Positions 1 through 11,430 of a stretch of DNA of 64,000 bases are shown in pieces. How positions within the stretch are numbered: position 1 is the first letter of the stretch; each line of letters opens with the position of its first letter. The DNA is taken from positions 10,880,001-10,944,000 of the forward strand of contig NC_087099.1 of NCBI RefSeq assembly GCF_963855985.1. The letters run 5' to 3'. The notes beneath the pieces are model-generated. The model made no database searches, was not told the DNA's origin, and saw only the letters and a program-made list of their open reading frames with translations. This DNA comes from Ostrinia nubilalis (taxonomy: Eukaryota > Arthropoda > Insecta > Lepidoptera > Crambidae). Position numbers and translations under genes: made by a program.

Positions 1-250
1 ATTGTTATTCTAATGGATCGCGCTCTGAGCAAGCCCCATTGTGAGGAGTCGAGGATCGAAGCGGTGATTAATGGTGGTGCAACGAGGGAACATTAAGGGC
101 ACACTTTCACTGGGTTCGGTGCTGGATAGGTGGAAGTACGGGTATAATACGGATGCTGCCGAGATATTTTTGAGCTTGAGAAAAATATCATTCAATTCGT
201 ATTATGACTATTTATAACACAAAAAGATTGACATATTTTAAAAACTATAA

Positions 251-397
251 GGCCCGATTCGACCAAATTTTTATCCGAGAATAACTCCTGGTATAACTGG
301 CAGACTGGCACATTGACAGTTTCAGTATGTGAAATATTTCAAAACTGACGATTTATTCTGAGATTAATATTAACTCTTGTTTGGTCGTATCCACCCT
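251..397. mobile_element. Probable MITE with degenerate terminal inverted repeats
   Basis: The left end GGCCCGATTCGACCAAA and the reverse complement of the right end agree at about 13 of 17 positions. They enclose about 110 bp. This is the layout of a small non-autonomous inverted-repeat element. No clear target-site duplication was found. Confidence 0.45.
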
Positions 398-570
398 AAA
401 CCCTAAATCAAAGATATATTTTTTATCTAACGACTAAACTTACTCTATTCGTCTTTTGGTATCGTCTCTTACGACATGCTGGTGACAGTTTTATGCAATG
501 AAGATTCCAACGACCAAATATTTAAAAAATTCTTCAGAAGGTGCTCCTATATTGCTATTACGTTACCTTA

Positions 571-627
571 CTGCCGACTTTCCGTCGTAAGCGTGCGATT
601 TCCGACTTACCATCGTAAACGTGCGAT
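571..627. repeat. Two-copy tandem repeat, about 29-bp unit
   Basis: Two adjacent units share the pattern CCGACTT-CC-TCGTAA-CGTGCGATT with a few substitutions between copies. Confidence 0.6.
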
Positions 628-989
628 TTTCTTCAAAAAACGCTACAGCTAAGAATCGGAAGACATCAACAATAATTTGAATCTTTTCAAGGCAAGAGTG
701 AATAAGCACCGAGTATGAGTTCCATCCTAAACTGGAACTATGTTTGAAATAACTACCTATAGGGGATGAATGCTGTTTACGTTGTTACCATCCCAGTACA
801 CGTCGCCCCTACCGATGCTATCGGGGCATAATGCCACAGCGAGAGATTATGCCCGTACAGTTGACCGGCTGATATTTGTTTGCCAAAATCAAGCCATGGC
901 GACCTGGGGGCACGAGTGTGATAAAAGTTGTACCGGTGAATAAGGTAACAATACTTCTTACTGAGGCCGCATACAATCTTTTAAGTCGC

Positions 990-1375
990 GGGACTGGCCA
1001 CTTAGAAAAAAAAATTTTTCACCGAACGATTTCGATCGTCTATTGTTTTTATCTCACACGATATTTTCCACGACTTGATTTTGAATAAAATATGCGCATT
1101 TATGCAGCCGCATATTAACTTCTCAGTCGGTGGACTGGCAACTAACAAAATCAATAATATTGATCGTCTATTGTTTTTACCTTTTTATGCGATATTTTTC
1201 ATAACTTGATTTTGAACTTAAATAATATGCATACAAATTTCTTGGTGGCGTAATAATTGGTCACCTAGAAAGTAGTTTTTTTTTCATCGAACAATTTCGA
1301 TGTTACATTGTTCTTATTCCTGTACTTAACTTTACACGTAAAATTTCCCACGACTCAATTTTGAACTTTAATCCA
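990..1375. repeat. Three diverged tandem units, about 130 bp each
   Basis: Three successive blocks (about 990-1110, 1130-1235 and 1255-1375) repeat the same order of words: a GG-ACTGGC- or GGTCACC-like start, a TCGAT/GATCGTC core, a TATTGTTTTTA-like tract, and an ACTTGATTTTGAA-like end. Units differ at many positions, so this is an old local duplication. Confidence 0.55.
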
Positions 1376-2249
1376 TAATAACCACTTGAATCTAGTATTA
1401 CAGTATCAAATCACGCATCCATGAAATACCTTGAAGCTATATGTAGACACACCTGTCATTGGAAGAACTTAATGCAGGTGTTGCATACTTTTGAAGACTT
1501 TGAAACTGTGACAGGGGTGAAGTAAGTATGATGTAGTAGTATTAACATGAACTTACATAAGAGTAGCATACAGCATCGGGTGTTGATTTTGAATTTATTT
1601 ACGGTGGCCAACACCGTAATAAAATTAATGCCTGCTACTAAGCAAATCACACATTACTAAGCGTATTGTTTTATGTATCAAATAAAGTTTCTATAAATTG
1701 CAATGAGTAACTCTATGCAACCGGCAAGACGCACTAACCTTTCTGTGACATTCCAAGAAAATCTTCGGCACGCGTTTCATAAGTGTGACGGATGCTCAAA
1801 CAAACTATAACCAAGCTTATTACAGCAACAAAAATAACAAAAAGTTGAAACAGGCAATCCTATTCGCTTAAAAAGTCTCAATACAGCTTTGTTACTTTGT
1901 ACCTCACCGACTATTGTTTAGGACAGTGTTAATTTTTTACAGATTTAAAAAGTCCTAACTACCCTAAAATCGTATTGTTCTATTTTTAGAAGGATTGTCG
2001 TAAAATTTCGGTAAACAATAGGTTCGCAAGGTTTTTGCAAAAAGGGATGAGGGATGAAAGCCAACTGATAATTATTTACAGTATTACCTACTTGCGCCAA
2101 AGGTTTGCTGATACAACTTTATTATGATCAGTTTTGCAAAAAGAGCTAATAAACTTGTCAATAGCTAAAAATACGAATGCATGACTCACCGGTCAGAGGA
2201 AAAAATTGTATTTATGTGACGTTATTAATGCGCCAGGCTTCCCAATTGA

Positions 2250-2309
2250 ACATACAATAAATTCGCAAAACATACAATAAATTCGCAAAACATACAATAA
2301 ATTCGCAAC
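2250..2309. repeat. 3 x 20-bp perfect tandem repeat
   Basis: The 20-bp unit ACATACAATAAATTCGCAAA occurs three times head to tail; only the last bases of the third copy differ. Such identity indicates recent slippage or expansion. Confidence 0.9.
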
Positions 2310-2425
2310 TAGAAAAATGATTAGGTCATCATTTGACCGCGAAAGCTAAAAAAAAAAAACAAAATATGAAGCTAGAAAATTGTTTATAATTCATTATTTT
2401 GACAGCGAAAGCTAAAAAAAGGAAA
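2310..2425. repeat. Two-copy imperfect tandem repeat
   Basis: Two blocks of roughly 65 bp each end in GCGAAAGCTAAAAAA after a TCATTATTTTGAC-like or TCATCATTTGACC-like word. They sit directly after the 20-bp repeats. Confidence 0.5.
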
Positions 2426-3299
2426 ATAAAACTAATTTGCCATGGTAATATAATAACTTTATATCCTTCAAAAGTCTTGACTTATTTTTCACTACGGATG
2501 ACACCAAATTGAATGATGACTATGTTGTTCAGAACAAAATTCACCATAATAAAATAACAGAAGGAGTTTTCCAGTTTTTGATGCGTGCCTTTTGTTTTAT
2601 AAAATTGCATCTTCAATGTTACATAATATTAGATTTTAAATCATCAAAAGCTTACACAAGCAGGACATTCTTTAGTAAAGCTGGCTTACAAGTTCATGAG
2701 ATACGCAAGTGAACAAAACCTGTCGGCATGGACCACCTCAAAAGGACCACGCTTGACTCTATCGTATCTGTAGCACTGATAACGAAAAATTTTGACTGCA
2801 GAAGCTTAGCCATTGTTGAGAAATAAACAAAAGAATAAAACATTGTTCTATATTGTGTTCCTTTATTCTAAATTTCCTAGTTATCAAAACAGGAGGCGGC
2901 TCCTTGTAAAACAAACATGCTTTTTGGCTTTTATAGGGGCTGTAAAATAATAAAGTAATTCCTAGCCGCTTTGAAGTGCCGCCGCCATAAACTGACGACT
3001 ACCTGCGAATTTCGTTATAAGGAATGTTGGTGGGAAACTACCACTTGCGAATTGCAATATATACGATATACTTCACTTCAATGTTATCTGTATTTTTCAT
3101 TCCAAATATCTGAAAGAAGAGAAAGCCCCAAAACTGAAAGTTACTTTTATGATATTTTGTTCAACTAGATAAATATCTTCTTATCATTGACACCCTTCCT
3201 CATTTATAAGTACCTACTTGTTTAGTTGTAAAATGAGATATGTATCTACAGACTATTTTAAGGGCCCTTTAATGATTACGCCTAGCGCGTAACTAAGTC

Positions 3300-3451
3300 A
3301 CGCCCGTTTTCACATACATTACTATGAGGTCTCACAGTGCGCGTGGACGTACAGGGTGACACACGAACCAATCACAGAGCTCTATTCACAACGCTGTGCG
3401 TTCGATTTGCTGCTTCACTTAAGCAAGCATCGTTTGTGATCAAATGAGCGT
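3300..3451. mobile_element. MITE family M1, copy 1 (diverged ends)
   Basis: The internal sequence (ACTATGAGGTCTCACAGTG, then CGAACCAATCACAGAGCTCT, then GTGCGTTCGATTTGCTGCTT) recurs at 13504-13649 and 40084-40211. The terminal repeats are more mutated here than in the 13.5-kb copy. Confidence 0.75.
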
Positions 3452-6441
3452 CAGTGCTTGAGGTAAGAGAGCGTAAAGAGAGGGTGTTTTTGTGACGGTC
3501 AAACGTCAGCGAGATTTCGGATCTCTTTCAGATTTATATCCTCTGTCACATCATAATAATGTCAATATCACCTCTCCCGTTTTGCTCCCATATGTACCTC
3601 AGGCTCAGTTATAACTAAGCATAGTGCCCCTACCCTAATGCTATTTTTTGTTTTTCTTACGCTACTACATCGCTTACTACATCAGGTACCTATTTGCTTA
3701 ATAATGTTTTAAAATGCACTTGAGCTACTCATACTGTTTGTAGTCAGCAAAATATATTTCATGAATATTTCCACGAACCGTGACGTCGTCAGCATAGCCC
3801 TTCGGCAGAGTAAAACAAAACCGAACAAGTAAGACGTCTCAAAACAAACAATTATCGCGGGACTTTGTCTTGTCCATTATTTTGTCAACACGGTTCAGTT
3901 AAATGGTGAATTCGAGATTTATGACCGTGCAACGGGACTAAGAAGCCGTTCGTCAATTGTTTACCACGGTGAATTAGGAACCAGTATTTCACATTGGAAC
4001 GATTGCAGGGTCCACAAAACTGACAGGAATTGAACTGGTCACAGCTGAGTTGTACATGTGACTTGCAAGTGAAACCTGTGTTTTAAAACAACATTATTAT
4101 GCTCCAAGGAGAATGATTGTGAGTGATCCTAAATAGGCAATCTTTACATTTGCGGACCTCTAGATATTTGGTGAACGTGTGAAGAAAAAGTGAATTTTAT
4201 TGTGATTGGTCTACCATAAGTTTCATACTCTTAACGCTACTTTATTTATTCGGCTACTGCTGGTAGCTCTCTTATAAGTATGTTACACTGCTTTCCTACT
4301 AATTTAATGGACCTTCAAAGCCAGAAAAGAAAATTGAAATATGCACTAGAATTGCGCAACAACATTTGATTTTTAAATGTTAGATTTTTAAGTCGAGTTA
4401 CGATTTTTGCAGTGAATTCGGAGTTCCTTAAAAAAATGGTCAATTATCAATACCAAAGATCCTTTGCACATTTTACCTACCAACAATAAAAGCGACAGAT
4501 GTCGATTTTTTTGGCAAATCATAAATTAGAGAAAAAGATCCAAAGTAAATATGAACAGAAAAGCCCCGCGGCAAAACCAAATACGATATTCTGAATAAGC
4601 CATCGATTGATTTCGCAAGATTAATGGTGGCACATTGTCAGCGCCACAGTATGACGAGAGTTCAACCAAACCACCACAAAAATACACTTTATTTCACATG
4701 TAATAAGATCCAACAAATTGCATTTTCGAATTCTTTTTGACTTGACACATCAATGAATGATGTTTTTATTTCTTAATCCAAACTTCAGCTTGTAGCAGAA
4801 CAAATAGAGTTCAAACTTGATTGACAAATTGTGATCCCTTTTGACCTTTTAGTTTTGTGTAGTAAAAGTTAGGGTACGTTTAAAATTGATTTTAGAATTC
4901 AGTGTGAAATTGAAATAAAAGTTTTTTATTTGAAATCACGCAGGCATAACGAGTGCTTTACGGTTAATCTGGTCATTAAACATTTATTTGTTTGGTTTTA
5001 AAATGCAATAATATTTGAGGTCAAATATTAATATTTGACTATAAATGGGTTGAATTTAGCGAAATGATTAATGCTTGTATAATTTTGGGCACTTATGATA
5101 CAGTATAGCAAAATAGTCATTATTTTCTTGTACAGTTGAATTAGAATTTACCTACTAGGTGTGCAATTTAAATTTTTTATATCTTTTATATTTCATAACT
5201 TTTTCAGGATTCAACATATTATTAAATTTTGATTTTATTGGCCCATTTGTATATGCCCACAGCAACAAATCCCCTTCAAATCTGGGTATTAAACCAGTGG
5301 GTGTACAATTGTAGACAGATGGGTGATCGGTAGGTGTGTACTGCGCACATACGGTGCATATGTCGCCTTACCCGCGCTTGCTATTGGGCGAAGTATTGTG
5401 CGAACGTAGTATGACTCTGCAGAAGTTACGCAGTTTTCTACCTATGTCGGGAAGCCAGTGAGAAAGAGTGATTCAGCAATAATATTATACCTAAATGTAG
5501 CATGTAGAATTTGACGACAATGAATTAATGTAACTAGGTACAATCTATATAATACAATAATGACTCTACTAATTATACTTTTCTGCCAAAAAGGCCACAT
5601 TTTTGTACAGATAAAGAAGACTAGACTAGGCTAGACTTAGACTAGAACTAGGGATATTTTCCTAATTTATAGAGGGTACTTCTGCTACTGGTAACTGTTC
5701 AGTTCATCCTTTCCAATAAAAATTTTTACAGAGTACGCAGTATTTAAAGAGGCAAATACAGAATTTAACCTACTAACCTCAATAAGCTAGCTAGATGGAA
5801 TGCGAATTCATATTAAGCTATAGTGTTAAGCTTCATGTGAGTTTTATGTAGTTGTAATAAGTCTGAGTTTGTAACAAAAATGTAGAGTCGTCTGTGCTGC
5901 CTACTGTATGCACAGACGACGGTACACAACAGTCTCTTATTGCGGTTAGAATAGGTGCTAAATTGCAGCAACAATGTACAGTCTAATGTGCTACATACCT
6001 ACTGCATGAATATCTGCAGGTTTCCATCACAGATCAAATAAAAATTGCCCTATTTAGCCTTATATTCATCATACGAATCTGATTGGGACCATCTGTTAGC
6101 TTTTTTATTTATTTATCTCAACTTATAAGTAATTGCGTTTAAATGTCTCTAATTAGGTAAGAATATTTATGTCAATATTTTAATACTAAAATTCCAATAA
6201 ATTAAAACCAAAATGCAACAATAATAACCAAAACAATTCGGTTTATAAATCTTTCGCTGTATTAATCATACAGTCAGTATGTTAGTCGCTCGCGCACAGC
6301 CGCACGCGCAGCGCCTTTGTCTCCACCCCGATTGAACTGTTACAGGGCAGCGTGAGTTATGTTCTAGCCACGACTCGGTGTTATACAGGGTGTAAGTTCT
6401 TTTCACGGTTAAAACGAAAGTAGTTTGTTGTTGGAAACATT
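3452..6441. other. Non-coding DNA, nothing gene-like recognised
   Basis: Mostly AT-rich. A more GC-balanced stretch lies at about 5310-5460, and a perfect 11-bp inverted repeat at 5887-5920 is listed separately. No open frame resembles a known protein and no RNA gene was recognised. Confidence 0.5.
5887..5920. repeat. Perfect 11-bp stem, 12-nt loop inverted repeat
   Basis: GTCGTCTGTGC at 5887-5897 is the exact reverse complement of 5910-5920, with 12 nt between. It could form a small hairpin in RNA or DNA; no function is evident. Confidence 0.8.
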
Positions 6442-6563
6442 AAGGCTGAGTTGCACCACCTCACTTTGACCGTAACTTAAAGATAACCGGTGTTTTTTGA
6501 ATGGAGTTTGACAGATTTTTGACGTTTGCCAAAGTTATAGTATGATAGTGCAACCCAGCCTTA
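6442..6563. mobile_element. MITE family M2, copy 1
   Basis: About 120 bp bounded by TAAGGCTGAGTTGCACCA and its near reverse complement at the right end. The body contains GACAGATTTTTGACGTTTG. Two more copies occur at 26061-26183 (opposite orientation) and 37400-37519. Confidence 0.85.
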
Positions 6564-7239
6564 GTAATATACATTTTTTATTTATTTATTATTGAATACA
6601 ACTTACAATAAATACTGCGAAAATAAATGCCATATAGTCCAGTAGAATTAGCTTTTAAATCGGAAATAATTCCTACAAAAGATTTTATTGTTTTAATGGC
6701 TTCATTGGTTGCCCATTAAGATTCTCCTAAGTTTTCGACTTCGACGGAGTTGTGCTTAAGTGGTGGGGGCCCCCGAAAGAGGCATTTTTTCGGTTTTCCG
6801 GTTATACCGCGTAAAGGACTTACCCTATCAAAAAGTGGTCTTCATGACGGTTGAAGGGCACTTAATCCTGCATTGAATAAGACCAAATTCATATGTTTTG
6901 GACAAACCGTTCTCGCGCTAAAGTTCAGCAAAGTAGAAAATATACATATAATTAATGACCCTCTCCACGTCCAATGGTTTGTTACCCACAGGCTTCCAAG
7001 TCTTGAAAAGGGCCACCTCAACCAGTGTAACCCTATCAAGGCTTACGAGCTTGATGCGCCTATCCTTGTTCGTCTCAGCCGTTCCTTAACTGCGGTTGCT
7101 GCACCTCTTCCTGGCACTCACCTGAACGACTCTGTGTTACCTACTGTGGCTGCCCCTCTTCCTTGTATCCTCCTGCATGACTACGTTACCTAGCCGTATG
7201 CCTAGTCTAAGGTTCGACGCCAAAAATCAACAACAACAA

Positions 7240-7464
7240 GTTCATATTAAAACGCTGAAGAGTTTTTTGTTTGTTTGTTTGAACGCGCTAATCTTAAGAA
7301 TTACTAGTTTGATTGAAATCATTATTTTTGTGTTGAATAGCTCATACATTGAGGAAGGCTATAGGATATATACAATCACTCTACGACTAATAGAGGCGAA
7401 GCAGTAAAGAAAAATGTTGCAAGCACGGAAAATAGTATTTAAACTATTTTCACGCGTACAAAGT
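7240..7464 (+). repeat. Dispersed retroelement-like family D1, copy 1
   Basis: Shares words such as TTTGTTTGTTTGAACGC, GAGGAAGGCTATA and CTAATAG in the same order with 15500-15710 (same strand) and 50405-50645 (opposite strand). The family resembles abundant lepidopteran LINE/SINE tails. Here it occupies exactly the loop of the fold-back element. Confidence 0.75.
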
Positions 7465-8068
7465 TGATTTTGTGGCGTCGAACCTTGGACCAGGCATATA
7501 GCTAAGCAATGCAATCGTACAGGAGGGTACAAGGAAGAGAGGCAGCCACATTAGGTAACACAGAGTCGTTCAGGAGAGTGTCAGGAAGAGGTGCAGCAAC
7601 CGCAGTTAAGGAACGGCTGGGACGAACAAGGATAAGCGAATCAAACTCGTGAGCCTTGTTAGGGTTACACTGGTTAAGGCGACCCTTTACAAGGCTTGGA
7701 AGCATGTGGGTAACAAGCCATTGGACGTGGAGAGGGTCATTAATTATACGTATATTTTCTACTTTGCCGAACTTTAGCGCGAGAACGGTTTGTCCAAAAC
7801 ATATGAATTTGGTCTTATTCAATGCAGGATTAAGTGCCCTTTAACCGTCATGAAGACCACTTTTCGATAGGGTAAGTCCTTTACGCGGTATAACCGGAAA
7901 ACCGAAAAAACGCCGCTTTCGGGGGCCCCCACCACTTAAGCACAACTCCGTCGAAGTCGAAAACTAAGGAGAGTCTTAATGGGCAACCAATGAAGCCATT
8001 AAAGCAAAAAAATCTTTTGTAGGAATTATTTCCGATTTAATCAATTTTTGTGTTTAATTCTACTGGCC
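7465..8068 (-). repeat. Right arm of the 1.43-kb fold-back
   Basis: Reverse complement of about 6639-7236. Differences include small indels near the outer end and scattered substitutions, so the arms have begun to diverge. Confidence 0.85.
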
Positions 8069-8837
8069 TAATACGGCATTCTCAGCCTATATTTTTTATC
8101 TTTATTGGGGACATTTTTTGATTTGGAAAAGCGAACATAGCTTAAAACTAAAGAAATTCGCCATTTTTAAAGTTTCTATAACATTTCGTACTAAAATACT
8201 TCACAAAGGTGCCATGTTATCAATTACTGGCAAAATACATATTGAACAACTTCGAATATCGGAAACTATGTAGTTGCCAATTCACACATCAAGGTAAACA
8301 CAATGGAATTTTAGTATGTAGTGGTAAAAGGGGGTGATATTGAAATAAAAATGGATAGTCTGATGTATTGTAGATGTATACCTATGCATAATGTTGAACA
8401 AACTGATATTAAAACTAATACAAAATTCTTTATTAAGAACCAAGTCACCAGAATAATAAAAAGGGTAAATAACTCCCCCTGTATACTTGCAGCCTTGCAC
8501 AGTGACACACATACGCGGCTTTACACTAAACCAATAATAGAATAAAATCAATCTATACCACCCTCTATAACCCACACATGCGCAAACCAATCAATGATTT
8601 ACAAATGCCCACGCGCACGCACACATGTGCAAAATATTGGGAATATTGGCATTGTAAACATTCATAGATATTTGCGAACTATGCCGACAAACGTTTAATG
8701 TTTTCGTCTCTTTCTCGCTCCCTGCAGTAAATGGATCGAGATAAGGATAGAGAGGGATAGCGCACCCGATTTTACAGCTTTGCGAAGGGACAATAGCGTC
8801 GCTATTGTTGTAAGTACCCCAAACTTTTTTTAGGTCA
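8069..8837. other. Immediate upstream region of ftz
   Basis: About 770 bp between the fold-back element and the putative ftz promoter. Small overlapping open frames on both strands look like chance frames. No TE ends were recognised. By position this is a candidate proximal regulatory region for ftz. Confidence 0.4.
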
Positions 8838-8909
8838 CATAAAAGTATTACATTTGTTAGGGACGTGCTGTCCGTATGCACTTACTGCATTCGTTTCGCA
8901 GTCAACCTA
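8838..8909 (+). promoter_or_regulatory. Possible ftz core promoter
   Basis: CATAAAAG at 8838-8845 is one base from a TATA box. An initiator-like GCAGTC lies at 8898-8903, farther downstream than the usual ~30 bp, so the start site is unsettled. The only support is position, about 80-150 bp before the chosen ATG. Confidence 0.25.
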
Positions 8910-8929
8910 GGAGACGGAGGGCCGTCTCC
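8910..8929 (+). promoter_or_regulatory. Perfect 8-bp hairpin in the probable ftz 5' leader
   Basis: GGAGACGG (8910-8917), loop AGGG, then CCGTCTCC (8922-8929) form a GC-rich perfect stem. It lies 58 nt before the ftz ATG, so if transcribed it would sit in the 5' UTR near the initiation codon. Confidence 0.5.
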
Positions 8930-8987
8930 CACGCAGTCCAGTCTGAGCGATAATTGTGATTTCTGTGTTTGTGTGTGTCGATGCAAC

Positions 8988-10505
8988 ATGTCGTCAGTAG
9001 CTGCTACTAATCGTGCTAGTGAAATGTGGAACAATTGTGCTGATGTGACCACTCCAAGTGCCCGAGAAGTGAAACAGTACGGATATGCACAGTATCCGAT
9101 GGTATCACCAGACTCCTATAACTATCAAAATAACTACTATCCACCAAATGGTGATTATTCTAATACAGTAAGTGCTAGTTACGGTGGCAGGCCATATGGA
9201 AACAACAATCAGTGCGATGGAATAGTGAAATCAGAACCGAATAATTGGCATGGTTATCCAACGAATTACATGTATGATAATCACACTAATTTTGACATGA
9301 TAAATAAATGGAGAGAAATGAATTACTACGGTCAACACGGACAGCAACTAGCCAATTATGGATTTGATCAAAGAATGAACCAATTACGAAATCAACCTAC
9401 TCCAGATAATAGGAGCGATGACGCTAGGTCACTCAATTCTCCAAATGTAGGCGATGTAAACTATGGATCACCACAGAGTGCTTCAAGTAACGTAAAACCA
9501 GGTTTGGACCATCCAGTGTCAGAAGAGGAAGATTCTCCTAATCTCCGATCCTTATTGACGAAGCCTAAAACAAAGAAGCCGCTGCCGTATTTTGTGAAAT
9601 GTGATAAACCGTATGCGCAAGAAATGATGCAGCGTATGATGTACCACGCAGATGATGGTGCGGATTGGGAAAAAAGTAATGAAGTTTCGCCGTCGAAGGA
9701 ATGCAATTTGTCGCAATTTCATGGTGGTTTCGAGAATGGTAAGGGTCAAACGTCAATCAAGAGCGAAGGTGTGGGTGGAGCGCCCGCGAAAGACGCCGCG
9801 CCGTCGTCGCTGGAGTCTGCGGAGCCCTGTCAGGACGTGACGAGGGTCGAAGCAGGCGGGGACAATGCGGATTACGCCGAGAATAAAATGGCCGCTACAG
9901 CCGATATGCAAGGATATTATCCGTGGATGAAAGGTGTTGGAGGTAAGCTTAAGCAAACAATGCTCTATGTATTTGCTTGATTATTATTTACACAGATCCT
10001 ACGAACATAATACGTTGCTTTAGCTCTATAGAAATCAGATAGAGTATTGACATGTGTATTTTTTTTCTATTTTTCAGGTGACGACAAAAAAGAAGGATCA
10101 AAGAGGACGCGCCAAACGTACACTCGCTTCCAGACCTTGGAGTTGGAAAAAGAATTTCATTTCAACAAGTACCTATCCAGGAGGCGCAGGATAGAAGTAT
10201 CCCATGCCCTGGGACTGACCGAACGACAGATCAAGATTTGGTTTCAAAACAGGAGGATGAAGGCGAAGAAGGATGGAAAGCTGACGACGTCTCCTGATCC
10301 TTATGCTGCTGAAGACATGGGTGCTACGAAGATTCCTGGTATGCCTGAGTACATGGAGTCCAGACCACAGATGCCTGGTATAGCAGAGTATCCTAATTTT
10401 CCAATGGCTCCAGTATCAGGTAATGTAGGTCACGGAACCATGCCCAACGGCATGCCTCCAAATTATATGATGCCCAATTATGGACCCATGATACCCAAAA
10501 TGTGA
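8988..10505 (+). CDS. ftz: Fushi tarazu homeodomain transcription factor (two exons)
   Basis: Exons are 8988-9942 and 10078-10505 with a 135-bp intron (donor AG|GTAAGC, acceptor TTTTTCAG|G; phase 1), giving 460 residues. The ATG at 8988 is the first in frame and has a good insect context (AAC before ATG). An LXXLL motif, L186-R-S-L-L190, sits in a context like the Ftz-F1-binding motif of Drosophila Ftz. YPWM is at 311-314, followed by K-G-V. The homeodomain spans about 326-385, starts [10 protein letters not shown], and has Q50 and N51 in helix 3. The region before YPWM is rich in N, Y, S and Q; the C-terminal tail (386-460) is rich in M, P and G. Nuclear DNA-binding regulator; in flies ftz acts in segmentation and the nervous system. 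The homeodomain departs from Antp at several positions (F11, K24, S27, V34, S35, G39, A56), as expected of fast-evolving ftz. Position upstream of Scr supports ftz over Antp. The call is strong; the exact start is inferred. Confidence 0.95.
9943..10077 (+). other. ftz intron
   Basis: GT-AG intron with a long pyrimidine tract before the acceptor. It splits a glycine codon between YPWM and the homeodomain, the usual place for the central-class Hox intron. Confidence 0.92.
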
Positions 10506-11430
10506 CCATAACGATATTTTTTATGTTGATTATTGTACATAGTTATAAATTATTATTTTTTTAAGACTTCATAGAAGGTTTATTTAGGACACTTTTTAAA
10601 ATTAAATATAGCGGAGGATTTATTAACCAGTTAATTAAAATTACGATATTGTTTTCTCTCTTCATTTCATACTTCATTAATTTAGCGTCTGAAACTCTCT
10701 TTATGTTAAGATGAATGCTTTAGTTTTTATTTCTTTTTTGTTTATCTCTCTTGATCAGGTATAGGTACTTCAATCAAAATATTCAGCGAATGTTATGTAT
10801 TACAATATGATTAGATTTTTTATATTTTACATTTTATTAAATCCACAATATGAATACTTAACAAAATAGTTCTTTTCTATTTCTGTAATGCGACATGTTA
10901 CTAATATAATTTAATTTCCTTGTAAATATTTGTTGTAAGTAATAAGTTCCTATGTATTGATAAGTTTAGTCATATTAAGAGAATTTACTACTGAATTAGT
11001 ATTAAGGTTAATTATTTATCAAAATTTTTGCACTTCTCTAGTCAATCAAAGGGCGCTAATTATAAAGAGGAGTTTTGATTCCTGATTATACAAATTACAA
11101 CGAAATTGGAGTTTATCATTTTCCTTGCTACAATTTCAAATACATTCTTATTTAATAATCATAGAATGTCTAAAGACAAGAAGCTATAAAATAATAATCT
11201 GGCTGTATGATAAATTACAAACTTTCCAAAATGAAATATTACTTGATGAAACTATAATTTAAGCAAAATTAAGCCTAAACTAAAGAAAAAAAATACCATC
11301 CTTTGTTTTTAGACATTCCAGAATTTCCAGATCAGCTAAAATTACTACGGAATAAATTAATTACTCAGAAAAACATAACAACTGGATAAAATTAAGTATG
11401 TATGTACATTTTTTTTTTAGAAAATCAATG
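10506..11430 (+). other. Probable ftz 3' UTR and downstream DNA
   Basis: AT-rich sequence after the TGA stop. Candidate poly(A) signals include ATTAAA near 10596 and AATAAA at 11351-11356. The true cleavage site cannot be fixed from sequence alone. Confidence 0.5.

Larger units (their letters stand above)
1..3299. other. AT-rich non-coding DNA upstream of ftz
   Basis: No gene can be supported here; open frames are short and unlike known proteins. The interval holds several small repeats listed separately. A TGATTAATGG sequence at 65-74 matches the Exd/Hox bipartite consensus, but one site in AT-rich DNA is weak evidence. Because ftz and Scr read left to right, this DNA would lie between the 3' end of Antp and ftz in a standard insect cluster. 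No Antp exon was seen. Confidence 0.6.
6639..8068. mobile_element. 1.43-kb fold-back element with ~600-bp arms
   Basis: The left arm (about 6639-7236) and right arm (about 7465-8068) are near-identical inverted copies. Both outer ends carry CCAGTAGAATTA. Each arm has an open frame of about 106 codons in mirrored positions (6873-7193 on +, 7502-7822 on -), which I do not recognise as a known domain. The ~230-bp centre is a copy of dispersed family D1 (also at 15500-15710 and 50405-50645). The arms could pair as a long hairpin. It lies less than 1 kb upstream of ftz. Confidence 0.85.

Noticed and set aside
8865..8987. Upstream extension of the ftz frame
   Set aside because: The open frame starts with GTG, not ATG, and encodes Cys-rich sequence unlike Ftz. 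The ATG at 8988 has a good context.
9461..9956. Antisense and shifted frames over ftz exon 1
   Set aside because: They overlap the ftz coding exon in other frames and have no independent support.
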